This document shows positions 36,060 through 48,423 of a stretch of DNA of 64,000 nt, piece after piece. The notes below the pieces were generated by a model that saw only the letters and a program-made list of their open reading frames with translations, had not been told where the DNA came from and searched no databases. The translations under genes were made by a program, and so were the position numbers. The stretch's first letter is position 1, and each line of letters starts with the position of its first letter. This DNA comes from Coriaria nepalensis (Eukaryota; Streptophyta; Magnoliopsida; Cucurbitales; Coriariaceae): NCBI GenBank assembly GCA_027186245.1, contig CP114486.1, positions 6,043,501 through 6,107,500 on the forward strand. Direction: 5' to 3'.

Positions 36060-36700
36060 CACAATCACGAAACATAATGGGGATATTTAGGTTATGGCAA
36101 ACAAACCCCTTTGATGCCAAAGTTAGTGATTAGAAAGATATTTGAGCAGAGTCTCTATATTTTACAATATGAGAGCGTACCTTTCTCTTTATGAGCATGT
36201 ATATTTATTGGCTTTATTGAGATAGAGTACTTGTAGAACTTAAACTCCTTATTGATTTAGGATTCTAGTCCATATTGATAATGTGATATAGATGTTTTTA
36301 TATATCATTTTAATATATAAAATTAAATATTATAAATATATTTTTTAAGATTTATTCCTAAAAAACTCGGCATATAGCTTTAATATGCTTATCCTTGTTG
36401 ATCGACCTGATCTACACCAACTTGACATTAACATTGATTTTGATGATGATGTTGAGAACCTGAGGTAGATTTCGATATGATGTAAATAATGTTAGTTAAA
36501 TCCCTGTATAAAATAATATTATTATTGAGTAAAGTATTAAGTAATAGTAATTTCTAATTTATAAGTTATAGACGTAAATAAATAAAATTCTAAACATATC
36601 TAAAATTTAAAATGAAATTCATTAATCTATCTAAACCTAATAAAATATAACACACACTAAAGAAAATAACACAAAACTTAAGGGGGTTTAGTATTGATTT
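36060..36700. other. Stretch without a gene
   Basis: AT-rich, no recognisable coding region or repeat; it leads into the fold-back element. Confidence 0.6.
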
Positions 36701-37661
36701 AAGAAAAAATTATATGTGAATCTGTTGAAGTTTATTGATGTTATAAGTGGACTCTTAACATTTTAGAAATTATGAGTGGATTCTTTTAGTTCGCCTTACA
36801 TAACAAGTGAATCTATTTAGGTTTGCCTTACATTACAAGTGTATTGCTTGAGAATTTGAATTATAACTAGATCTCCTCATATTTTTCTTAAATTATAAGT
36901 AAGTTTCCTTAATTTTATCATAAATTACAAGTTTAGTCTAACTGTCAACGGTCAATATTAAGTTTAATAGTCAACCAATTACTATAAGCTAAAAGACATG
37001 ATATTGATATCTTGATATAGTTTTCATCACCAAACATGATAAATAGGTTTAGTCTTTTGTTAATTACTATTATTTGAATTTTTTTGGATAATGTAATTCC
37101 AAATTCTATGAACTTAATTGGGTTTATACCAAGTAATTGTACCTTTGATTTGTGATAATTTTTTAAATGTAGCTCTAATAAGATCCAAAAGATATTACTA
37201 ATAGGAATACTTCAGAGCTAACATACTCTTTAGAACTAACATTAAAGCCATTTAACTATTTAAAAATGATTGATGGTTATACTTTCTTTCTTTTTTAATC
37301 AAGCCATGTAAGGATTTTGTAGTGCTCAAACTTCTGATCTCATCTATTGAGTGATATTATATCGGTAGTTGAGGTATGCCCTGATTGTCAAACTTAAATA
37401 TTGATTATTATAATTAAACTAAACTTGTAGTTTAATACAAAATTGAGGAGATTCATATATAATTTAAGATAAATATGAGAGAATCCAGTTATAATTTTAA
37501 AATTTTAAGTGATCTATTTATAATTTAAGTAAACCTGAAGAGATTTACTTATAATTTATGACAAATCTAAAATAATCCACCTGTACTTTCTAAAATGTCA
37601 AAGAATCCACCTCTAATATAAATACATTTCTAAGAATTCACATGTAATTTTCCCTTTATTT
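36701..37661. mobile_element. Fold-back element with long terminal inverted repeats
   Basis: The left arm (36701 to about 36975) and right arm (about 37381-37661) are reverse complements at roughly 70% identity by eye, for example TTATATGTGAATC on the left against TTACATGTGAATTC on the right. Each arm is internally repetitive, with units like TTATAAGTGGATTCTTT every 35-40 bp. A central region of about 400 bp has no ORF. A possible ATTTAA flank on both sides is not a clean target-site duplication. The structure fits a non-autonomous fold-back or MULE-like MITE. Confidence 0.75.
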
Positions 37662-37669
37662 AAAATGTA

Positions 37670-39290
37670 AATAAAGAAATATACAATTAATAAGCAAGAC
37701 TAGAATTTAAAGAAAATAAATTTTTAGAAGGATACATATTTATAATAAAAGTATGGCTAAGAAATCACGCACTACAACTAAATATGAGATTCAGTCAATT
37801 AATTAAAATTATCTTTCACTTTCTTTTCAAAATAATTGCCCTAAAATAATCACAAGTTCAATTATTTTACTCTTTCTTTACTTTTTCGTGAAGTAAAATA
37901 AGTTCTTTACTTAATCAATTTTCATTAAATAACTTAAAATAAACTCTTTAAATTTATTTTAATGGAAACAAACACATACTCGCTTCATTTATCATAAATT
38001 ATTCCCAATATATAATCAAATAAAAATATCTCCATAATCAATCAAAATATTACACTACTTTTAAACTAATAATAAATTATTATTATATTCATCAAGATAT
38101 ATACCATAAATAAGTAAGATAATAATTCTTAACTATTATAAATAATAAGATATAACAAATTTAAAAAAAGAGAACTTAAAATCATGAATATGATTTTGAA
38201 ATCGCCCTTGACAAATGAAAAACTTTGCCATGTTTGGCAATACTTCTTAAAGCACCTTTTTTCGATTTTAAAACATTTTTTGCATTTTAGAACTTTAAAT
38301 GGAGGGGACAAGGAGTAGACAAGGGCATTTGGCTGCATTTGTTAACACAGCCCAAACGTGTTTTGAAATATGTTCCAGAAAAAGTGTTTTGAAATGCAAA
38401 TTTCGAATTAAAAACATGTTTGGGCTGTTAACATTTTATATAAAAGAAAACAAAACTTAAAAATAATGCTCAAACGATTACGGTCAAGTTAAAATGCATT
38501 TTATTAGAGAACCAAAATCATGTCAGAAGTTATCATATAGTGATTACTTATTCTTTATTTTTCAAACACCCCAACATTGGAATTCACTTCCAAACAGGGC
38601 ATTAAGCTATTCATAATAAATTAATTAATTAAAAAAAGATTGAATTCATAGAAGGAAAATAAACAAAAGGAAAAGATCAAAATAAAGACAGCCCAGTGAA
38701 GTAGAAGCTGCTTCTTCATTTCTTTACTCTCATGGACTTTCTTTCTACTTCTTTTATTTTGGGCTTAAAATCTTTTGGGTTCTCTTTATTTTTCATTTCT
38801 CTATTTCACTCTTGGGCTTTGGGCTTAAATTTTTGGTTTTTCTATTCTTACTTCTTCTTTTTTTTTTAAGCCTTTAACTTCTTTTAATTGCATCCAAATC
38901 CTCAAACTATTCATTTATCCTCAATTCCATCATTTTTAACTTCTTTTCTCATTTTGGCTTCAAATTTCCTACGAAGCATAAAGAAACTAATAAAGAGAAG
39001 AAATTTAAAATAAAATAAAAACGAAATTAAAATATAAGAGAAATTGATTCGAAAATTAGATAAATTTGAGCATTTATTAAGTTTTTCCACCCTCATTTAA
39101 TTATTTTTGTCGGTCCTCTTACAAAACTAAGATATACAAAACTCTAATATTTATTATTATTATTATTTTAATATTTTACCAAACAGAAAACAATTTTCAG
39201 ATTATGTTTTAAAAAATCGAAGTATTTTGTATCGTGTTTTACAACCACACAATTCGGGCTCAACTACAGCCCTAAATCAGATCCCCCTCT
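37670..39290. other. Stretch without a gene, with hAT-like fragments
   Basis: AT-rich. The segments at 38230-38360 and 38560-38600 (TGTTTGGCAATACTT, TTTGGGCTGTTAACA, CCAAACAGGGCATT) look like pieces of non-autonomous hAT elements, too decayed to delimit. Minus-strand open frames here are unsupported. Confidence 0.45.
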
Positions 39291-40732
39291 GACTTTCATC
39301 CACTTCCCGCCGCCAATGACGAATCTCTGTCTCCAACCTAAACGGTGCTCGTCTCCTTCCTTTCCTCCGTCTATATTACTCCTGATCTTCTGTATATATT
39401 CGTCAAGAAACCGAGGATATGCTGGATACTATCTCCTTGATCCCAAGACCTTCATTGAAGACCTAAAAGTTTCTTGTTAAATTTGATGGTCATTCATATT
39501 ACCAAAAGTAGCGTGCTTTCTCTCTATGTTCATTTGACCTATCTCACAACTAATTATTATTATTTATTTTTTTATATCCTTTTCACATTTTCGATATATG
39601 TAATAAAATTTGGTGCCTGTTAGGTATTTATTGGTAAAAGAACCTAAATGACCTTAGTAACTCTATAAACAATATATACTAGCTTAAACTGTTTTATGTT
39701 TGGGATCAGATTCTAATTTCAGATTCTATATCATGAACAATCGTTTCCTTCTTGTTAACCGACTGAACCCGCAAAGGGGTTGTAGGTTATGGACAAGCAG
39801 ATGTTTATAGGTTTTTGTCCTACTATTGTTTCCATCTTGAAATAGACGAGTTAATACTTACATTCATCTTCTTAAGCTAGCGATGAGTAATAGTCTTAGT
39901 GATTGGTGAATGGTACAAACAATGGCTCTAGTTGAATGACCCTTGTTCAATATTTGTTTTTCCCTTTCTCTCATTCTCTCTTAGTACGAGTGTGCTAATT
40001 TATATAGAGAGTCAACGTACATAATTGGACATCATCAAAACAAACTTGTGAGGTTTGAAATTATCCAAATCGAATCATCGAACTCATTCTACAACTTCAT
40101 CTACCAGATAGCTTTCCAGGCTTTAAGTTCATGTCCAACAGGTTTGAATTTTTTACGCCTAAGTCCAAAAGGCGATGACTACTTAGCAATCAGCTAGAAC
40201 ACTTCAAAACAAACTTGTGACAATTTGTATGAGGTCAATCGGTTCAAAAATGGAGGAGTTATGCCATGTTCTAGCTGGAAGTATTTATTGGTGTTTCAAG
40301 CTGAATTCAGTTGGTATTTCTACATTCTCTTGGCTTTCTTTTGGTTCAAGCAAGTTCAAATCCATCTTATGATCATGTAGGACTTGGCTTTCAGTTCAAT
40401 TGGAGTTTTTGTTTAGTTTTGGACTTGTGGTCCTTAACCAGCAAAACCTGTGTAATATCAGTACAATGTTGCTGCCATGATCATGTTTTTAAAGTAGGGT
40501 TTCTTATTTGTTTTCTAGGAAAACTTTAACTAACGTTTGTAGTAGGTTATCTTTGTCATATTTCAGCTCTTAGTCTCAGCAACCAATAGAGGTACTGCTT
40601 GTACTTGTAATGATACTTTATTTGCTTTATATTGTGTGCAATCCTGCTACAATCAATAAGAAAAATAATAGATTTCCTTCTTTCAATTTTTTCCCTCAAT
40701 TCTCTCCACTCTCACTCAAATTCTAACACAAG
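39291..40732 (+). other. Possible transcribed or solo-LTR region
   Basis: 39291-39480 is less AT-rich and contains a 54-codon frame from the ATG at about 39317 (MTNLCLQPKRCSSP onwards) without known homology. Near the right end, TACTTGTAATGATACTTT, then CAATCAATAAGAAAA and the terminal AAATTCTAACA resemble the R/U5 end of a Copia LTR. No matching left terminus or internal region was found, so a solo LTR is only a suggestion. Confidence 0.35.
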
Positions 40733-41097
40733 TCAATTTGCAGTTATGATTTTCCTGAGATGGTGGTGAAGATAATTGCTTCGTTTCTTCCCATAGGGAT
40801 AAGCTCATATTTAGCCATGGATAAGCCAAGTTAATCATAAATCTCTTCTTACCCAGTTATGTATAGTCTAATTAATCATATCCTTCTTTCCTATTCAAAT
40901 AAAATATTCTGAAGTATTTAAGGTTATTGTGACCAGCCATTGCGTTTGACTTCATTACTGGACACGCAATTATGTATATGAAAAGAGATTACTATGACCA
41001 GCCATTGTATTTGACTTCATTAGAATAATGAACCTGCGATATTAATACATGATATTGTATATATATTGTTCTCACAAACATTGTCATCTCATATCAT

Positions 41098-41135
41098 CTC
41101 TCTCTCTCTCTCTCTCTCACTCTCTCTCTCTCGAC
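41098..41135. repeat. (CT)n microsatellite
   Basis: About 18 CT units with one interruption. Confidence 0.95.
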
Positions 41136-41234
41136 CCCATGTTACATTAACTTTCCCAACATCAGTATATTAATTAGATATAGTAAGTACATACATTCAA
41201 TACATATATCGTAGACGCACGATAACCACAGTGG

Positions 41235-41705
41235 TTGGTACAACATATTTATTTGAAACTAGCAAATACAGTTCCTTCAACCTCGTGCATGGGTACCGCC
41301 CTATTTGAGCAATTTTTTCTTGGCTTTCACCTTCTTTTCCTGACTCTCGGAGTCCTTCAGTCCAGCAGGGACATTAACCCTTATGTTTGGACAGGCCTTC
41401 AATTTTTTAACAAAGTACCAATCCGGTATTCGCCGTCCGGAATGAGCACCTACAGTTATCTTACCTTTGACTGCTGGACTTATAGGGCGCGTGCGTGGTA
41501 TAGAGATGGAGCTATTACTAAAATCAGTGGATGCTATGACAGTTGTTGTACTTTCGTCGGGCGAGGAAATCAATGTCGATGTAGAAAGTTGGACGTCACT
41601 TCATCCTCTATACTGAATCCTTCTTCTTCTAGCATTAGTCTTATACTAGGGTCCGTGTCTGATTATGGCTCCGACCATAAAAGATACATTTCTCATACTG
41701 AGTAA
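41235..41705. other. Region open on both strands, function unknown
   Basis: A 156-codon frame on the plus strand overlaps a 90-codon frame on the minus strand (41573-41301, RTRPISPAVKGKITVGAHSG, RRIPDWYFVKKLKACPNIRV, Lys-rich end). Composition is less AT-rich than its flanks. The minus frame looks more protein-like (basic tail, few Cys) than the Cys/Ser-rich plus frame, but neither was recognised. It sits just inside the right end of the MULE-like element, where captured or element-encoded sequence would be expected. Confidence 0.3.
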
Positions 41706-41849
41706 TAAAGTAGATGGAAAACAGGAAAAAAAAAAATGATGACAAATATGGAAGGCAAAGATGCTTTCATACTGAGTAATAAAGTAAAGTAAATGATGTT
41801 TTCATCTTTACCAATGGACTATGACTACTTAAAATATTTTGATTATATT

Positions 41850-42270
41850 ATGTTTCTCAATTTCTCAATATGCTCTCTTAACTTAAGATACTGAGAAATT
41901 GAGAAATGTTTTGATTCATTCAGTTTTCCAATTTCCTAATGTACTCTCTATAGCTTAAGACAATAGGAAATTGGGAAACCATTTGTAATTATGTTATGTT
42001 TTTCAATTTCTCAATATACTCTAACTACTTAAAATATTGGGGAATTGAGAAATATTTTGATTCAATTATGTTTCTCAATTTCTCAATATACTCTCTTAAT
42101 TTAAAACACTGAGAAATTGAAAAATATTTTGATTCTATTATGTTTCTCAATTCTCCAATGTACTATGACTACTTAAAACTTTAAGAAATTAGAAATTTTT
42201 TTAATTCTAGTCTCTTTCCCAATTTCTCAATATTCTCTCTGTACAGACACATTGAGAAATTATAAAACAC
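41850..42270. repeat. Palindromic repeat array, about 73-bp units (copy 3)
   Basis: Six units start near 41852, 41924, 41999, 42070, 42142 and 42216, each with TTTCTCAATTTCTCAATA and, about 30-40 bp later, the inverse TGAGAAATTGAGAAA. Same period and palindromic design as the arrays near 34.5 and 56.8 kb. Confidence 0.88.
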
Positions 42271-42660
42271 GAATTTTACTTCCTCTATTTTTTCAGATTT
42301 TTTAGATTTTGTATATTTGTTTTTTCATATTTTCACATTTTTTTCACTTGCAGAACAACTCAAAATGTCTATTACAATCACTATTTGAACAAAACGACCC
42401 GAAAAATTGAGAAGTACCCATCACATTTTCATAAAAAGTGGAAAAACATGGGTAAAGGCAAATCGCCTCCCATGAAAGAAACATAATTTCTAGAGTAAAA
42501 ACTTACAATCAGTTAGTTTGATAATGATGAGAGCAAATTTATTTTTTCACTTAATATTTTAGTGATATTGAAACAACTCATCAACTAATTAATATCACTC
42601 CCGTCATCCTTATCAGTTTTTTCAAAAATAACTTTATCTATCCTTATCATGATTAAAGGC
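42271..42660 (-). mobile_element. MULE terminal inverted repeat, right end (element A)
   Basis: The reverse complement of this segment matches 56270-56720: GAAAATGTGATGGGTA against GAAAATGTGATGAGTA, TTGTTCAAATAGTGATTG against CTGTTCAAATAGTAATTG, and GGCGATTTGCC shared. Its orientation marks the right-hand end of an element lying to the left. A matching left end was not found, and whether it belongs to the Ulp1 gene at 31.6-34.3 kb is inference. Confidence 0.7.
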
Positions 42661-42669
42661 GCATTAATT

Positions 42670-45600
42670 AGATGCACTTATTCTACACCCAAAACGCCGT
42701 TTCACTGAGAGTATATCCAAACGACTCGTACATTTCCTCTAATATTTTCATGTATTCACAATTCACATCAGCCCTGCAGCCCAAAACACGATGGGGGCAA
42801 CCTGATCCTCCTCAACCCAGCCCAACATACACCTCAATCTAGCTTTCTTTTTCTTTTGGCTAACCAGCACCTCCATCTAGCTTGGGGGAACACATCACAC
42901 ATGTAAATGTAGCCATGTTTGACAAGGGTTATTTAACAGGCATTTCACTTTCTGCCTACCTTTACCCTACATCCTCAAAAATGAGACCAACATGAACCTT
43001 GTATATATAATACATGTTCTTTCTGGGACCGAAGCAAAGATGCATTATTACAAAATCCAAGCGCCGAAATTTTCGAATAGACAGTGCATAGTCGTCCTAA
43101 TATTGCACGTTGACCATTTCAAAGCTTCTCTTCCCTTTAATTAGTCTTTTAATTTTCCGCACATTTTCGTAATCGAAAAACTCGTTAATATTCCATCACA
43201 AATGAGAAACATATATGTGAGGGGAAAAAAAAAAAAAACAAAGGAGCTTTTTCTTTGGGCGGTCGAGACGGATAGTGAAAGTTAGAGAGCGCTAGTATGG
43301 AGAAATGTTCGACACGTCGTCGACCTCAAATTTCATCCATTAATTAGGCGAAAGGGAAATGTATGACTATCACTATTACGTTATGTTTGTGATTAACTAC
43401 TTGCATGTATAAATTTTGACTAATATAAGTGTCATCTAACTTTTATGTCTACTGAAGGGGAGTTGGCTTAGATAATTGATAACAAAGATGGAGTCCCCTA
43501 GCAATATATATGTGAGTGTTGCTTTTCAATGGGGAATTGATATATATAATATATGATTAATGTTTGACATTAATGTCGGAAATAGTGTTAACCCTATATA
43601 CTTTATGTTTGCTTTTCAAATATGTCGTCCCACTAATATGACACTAGCTGCCTAGTTGGATTTTCAAAATTATGATATTAAAAAAGAATGGAAATGAACC
43701 ATACAAACAACAAGTGTCATTATCAAGCAACAGCTGACTATGAACATTGTCAAAGATGGCCGCATGCATTTTGGGTGATCAAATTAGATACGCATGGAGA
43801 GCACAAAGTGGATAAATTTTGACAACCAATACGAACAAAGGATAGGTCAAGATCTTTGACAGCATCTTAATTTCTTCTTTGTAATGTAGCTAGCTTTATG
43901 ACATGTTTTGAAATTTAATCAAGAAATTAACATTAGCTAGCTTATCATTAGTTGAAATGTAATGATAATAGGAATCAATCTCTTACCTTTTTTTTTTTTT
44001 TTTATTATAGCTTTTATACGGCTTATGAAAAGTCATTGTGAGATATTTTTTATTTTATCTTAAATTTTTAGTGCGATCATATCAGTATTAATTTATCAAA
44101 ATTTATCATAATTTTATAATTAAATATATTAAAATAAAAATAATATTAAACTGAGCTAAACTCGAGAAATTCTCTTATTGCATCTTTTTTTATCTTACTT
44201 TCTAGAAAACAAAGTCATTGCATGAGACTCTCACAATACTTTCATCTGACCGAAATAGTGCAGAGAAATTCCTGAATTGACCTAATCCTATTAGTGAGAA
44301 CCGTAGATCATATAAAAAAAAATATATATAATAAGTGGAGAGTATATTAAAAAGGTATTTTTACTTGTTATATTTTTAGTTATTTGATCTAAGATTTTTA
44401 CTCAATCAAATTCATTCACTCAAAAATTTTTATAATTTTTAAATAGAAATTGAATTAAATAATTAATAGTAGCAAAGCAGTACTCATGATTTAGTAAAAT
44501 TGATTAAATATTTTGAATTTATAATTCAAAATTCAAATGCAAGAGATTTTGAACTTATATACTATCTTTTTTTTTTCTTTCTCTGATAGTAAAAAAATAA
44601 AAAATAAATAAAAAAAATCCAGTGAAACTAAATTTATATACAGGATTTTCCGATAATAAAAATACAATTTCTGCTCTTAAATAATTAATATACTAAGGAT
44701 AGTAGTCAAAAGCTTCGAAGCAGATTAGATAGTGGATAAGACTTTCTCCCCCCTCTCCTCCTCCTCCTCCTCCTCCTCCTCCTCTCCGCTTTCATTTAAC
44801 AGCCAATCGACGGGACCCACCTCCAAAATAATTGAGACCACGTGTCCCAAGCTGCTGACGTCATTGTCATTAGGTCGAGGTTTGACACTAAGGAACAATT
44901 AATGTAAGGACGCTAAAAGAGACAAAAACAACACAAGAAGCTTGCCATATGATTTTCAATAAAGCAAAACCCCTACTCCTAAAAATATATATATATATAT
45001 ATATATAATAAAAATCAGAAAATGAGACAAGCATTGATATTCACCGCTAGTTTACCGACACGTACTGTTTATATAGTCAAACTTCACATTAAATTATTAA
45101 TATAATATAATAAGTACATTATTAGTAGCACGAGAGAAATGGACAGGGTGGATCATCAGTGTAAGAGAGACAGGTGTCCTCAACTGGAAAACTGTAATGA
45201 TAAGATATCGACGGTCTTTTTTCACCGTTGGTCGTTGCAACTTACCTTTTGTTAATTAAATAAAATAAACTTAATACAAAATTAAATTAAGCTCCTTTAA
45301 TAATCTTTTTTTTTTTTTCCTTTATTGCTAATACAGACAGTTAATATATAAGTCTATTTTAATTATTAATATAATAAATTATATTATAATTAAAATAAAT
45401 CAATTTCATTATATCTTTATTTAAATTGTTCAATTCTTCGTTTTGTATTTCATTTCTTCATTTTTTTTTTTTTGTTATTTCTCGACAATTATCTCATTCA
45501 TTCTTAACAAAGTCTTACATTTATATCTTCCCCACTTATACTAAGCGGACTAAGTTTCTAGAATATACAGCTAATCATTTCGTTATTCGAGCAAATTTTT

Positions 45601-46080
45601 CTACGAAGAAGAACATTTTTAAATAATAATAATAATAATTAAAAAAAAAAGAAAAAAAAAATATATATATATATATATATTATGATTTGCGTGTGAGAGT
45701 AATCAACTTAATTAATCAAGTTTCGTTTACCCATAAGACGTAAATTCGATGATGCATGTCAAGATTTGTCTGTAAATATTATAATGACAATCAGATCTAC
45801 TCAGATACTAAGAACAGAGAAAATTAGAAAATATTATATTAATATATAAATGGAAACTTTTTCCATTTCGATTATAAATAAAATATAAACGAAGGTACAC
45901 AATCTCTACTTCCTAATACAGTAACTTGACAAAACAGTACACCAAATTATTATTTGTGGAAATTAACGTGATCACATGTATTCACAACTCCGATCTAATC
46001 CATCTGAAATCTAAGTCCACTATATTATCCTTTTTTCTTTTTTCTTTTTTCTTTTTTCTTTTTTTTTTTTATTAAAAAAA
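42670..46080. other. Stretch without a protein gene
   Basis: AT-rich, with (CCT)n at 44750-44782, (TA)n at 44984-45007 and 45660-45680, and T-rich tracts. A promoter-like patch at 44810-44900 is listed separately. No coding frame is supported; the 3'UTR of the MYB gene would end in 45.9-46.1 kb. Confidence 0.6.
44839..44863. promoter_or_regulatory. G-box and TGACGTCA box pair
   Basis: CACGTG at 44839-44844 and the palindromic bZIP site TGACGTCA at 44856-44863 lie 11 bp apart in a less AT-rich patch, just after a (CCT)n tract. Such pairs bind bZIP/bHLH factors. No start codon of a recognised gene is nearby, so a role is unproved. Confidence 0.4.
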
Positions 46081-46098
46081 AAAACCACTGTCGGATGA

Positions 46099-47227
46099 TC
46101 AATTTGTCTCCGACATTACATGCAACAACTGATTAACATCTACCACTAACTCTGGAAATTCAAACTGCAACAAGTCGCTGCAATAACTTTCCCTCTCATC
46201 CTCTGTAGAGTTCGAGTTCAATTGTGTAGGGCTCGAATTAGAAGGTGTAGATAAGACTGAAGCCAAGTTGGAGTTCTGTTTGGAAGCTTCAGATGAGAAA
46301 TCTATGATTGGCTGGTCATTATAATTGTAATGACCACAGCTCGGTAAGGTAACATATTCTTGGCATAAATGTGAGGGCACTCCATCGTTTACAAACTGTA
46401 AGTTGATTTGGTTGCAAATGGCGCTATTTGAGTCCAATGAGACACAACCCTGAATTTCTTGAACCGGGTCTTGAATCTGTGGGTTGAAAATCTGGTTTTC
46501 TTGAAGATTTGGAAGTAAGAAATTTAAATTTTGATTGGGTTGGGATGGCGCGAATGAATTGGCTAGATTGAGAAGCTCTGGATTAACCAAGGACTGGACG
46601 CCAAGCAACCGTGAAAGGTTCATTTGTGAACCAAGAATGGAGGTTAGGTCAAGAAGATCGAGACGAGGACTATGAGTTACCGGATCAATTCCCATTCTGA
46701 GAAGCCTTTTCCTGATATGAGTGTTCCAGTAGTTTTTAATTTCATTATCTGTTCGTCCTGGTAATCGAGCAGCAATAGCAGACCACCTATAAAAGCAAGA
46801 GGGTTAATGACAAGACATGACGGAGTTTGTAGTAGGAAAAGTTGGGAAGAAATCTGAAGGCTTACTTATTTCCTAAGATACTGTGTAGTTGAATAATTGT
46901 CTCTTCTTCTTCGAATGAAAACCTTCCTCTTTTGATGTCAGGCCGTAAATAGTTGGTCCAACGAAGACGACAACTTTTTCCACACCTTTGCAAACCTAAT
47001 CTCAAAAGTTAATAGAGCAAACCCCATTAGCATAAGTCATATATATGAGCTAATTAAGAATGGAAAAACAAATCATTAATTACTTTGTAAGTACCTGCAT
47101 TCTTTGGAAGAGTTCTCCAATTCCCATAACCATGTTTTTGAATGTAATCAACGAGTTTCTGATCCTCCTCAGGGGTCCATGGCCCTTTCTTGAGCCCGTT
47201 TTTCTCACAACAAGGCGATCTTCCCAT
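46099..47227 (-). CDS. R2R3-MYB transcription factor, MYB102/MYB41/MYB74 type
   Basis: Three exons: 47227-47095 (133 nt), 46995-46866 (130 nt) and 46786-46099 (688 nt), all with GT-AG introns of 99 and 79 bp. The 133/130 sizes are the canonical R2R3-MYB pattern. The product is 316 residues, starting [21 protein letters not shown]2 has the three Trp (GPW, GNW, LRW) and R3 has FSF, KWS and YWN, ending [20 protein letters not shown]. The C-terminal region begins [20 protein letters not shown] and contains NLSRLL and [10 protein letters not shown], which mark subgroup 11 (MYB41/49/74/102). These nuclear activators are tied to wounding, osmotic stress and suberin/cutin lipid genes. The tail is acidic ([18 protein letters not shown]), a likely activation region. 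No bHLH-binding signature is evident. The subgroup is confident; the exact orthologue is not. Confidence 0.95.
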
Positions 47228-47266
47228 GATACTTCAATTAGCTAGAATGAAAAAGCTTTACCAAGA

Positions 47267-47271
<5 letters not shown>

Positions 47272-47308
<37 letters not shown>

Positions 47309-47350
47309 AGGAAGGTTGTAGAACTTGAACTTGAAGTTGTATAAATAGGA
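47272..47350 (-). promoter_or_regulatory. MYB 5'UTR (CT)n tract and TATA-like site
   Basis: On the plus strand (GA)n covers 47272-47306, so the mRNA leader is CT-rich (Y-patch-like). A TATA-like TATTTATAC lies at about 47340-47347 (minus strand), roughly 113 bp upstream of the ATG, which predicts a start near 47310. An ABRE-like TACGTGTC occurs near 47430. Confidence 0.45.
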
Positions 47351-47359
47351 AGTGAATTC

Positions 47360-48387
47360 AGAGCTAGCTAGCTAGTCAAAATAAAATTAATATTGGTGCC
47401 GTCCTGGCGTCCTCTATGGCATCACTATGGATACGTGTCCCTGATTCTTTTTATCCAAATTTACATGCAGGTCCAATCTCTCTCTCTCTCTCATGGAACT
47501 TTAAATTTTATTAAATATATTTATATTTATTGACACAAGATCCCTGTAACATCATCAACATCTTCTCTCTCTTTCTCTATCATTTTCCGGCGAGTGTGAA
47601 TCCTGGCTTTCTGGTTTCAAATTAGCTGATTTCCTACACTCTAGCCACGTACACCTAATAATTAACACTTTCCAAGACTTTTCTTATATTTGCATTAATT
47701 GTCTATAATTGCTCCAATAATCTTACTTTTCTTTTCACAAATTTATCATATTAATAGTAATTTCCATTTGAGTCAATCTCCACAAAGTTAAATTTTAAGG
47801 GCTCGTCCAAACGGGCAACATTCAAAGTTCAAGATTCTAAATAATATCTAATTAATATTATATTTAATTTAACTAACTTAGTTATATACCTCTTGATATA
47901 GCCAAATAATATCATATTATTGTTAACTGTATATGTTATAATTAGCATTTTCTTGTTGTATATATATATTTTTTAGAAAAATTTCAAAATAATCTAAGTT
48001 CAGATGCTTGATCTGATGGTCAAGAAGACATATAAGAAGCTGAGATATAAATGGGAGGAGGATTAAGTAAATTTGCATTTAATATTTGGTAGGCAATAAT
48101 TGAGTTTGATCGGTGTTTTGCCGAAATATAGGAACATTTATTATTTCCAGATGTTCTTCTATCTATTCTTGTTTTTGGCCATTACTATCTATCTATTTGA
48201 AGATAAGCTTTTCAACGAGCACGGGTCGTCTTATTTAAGTTTATCAAATATTAGATCGGACCAATATATACAATTTTTTTTTTTTTTTTGACTAAGTACG
48301 TACTAAGTAAGATCAGTATGTTCATATTATTTAGGGGGAGGAGCACGTGGGGCTACAGCCCCCCACAGACTTTTTTTAGAAAAAATA

Positions 48388-48423
<36 letters not shown>

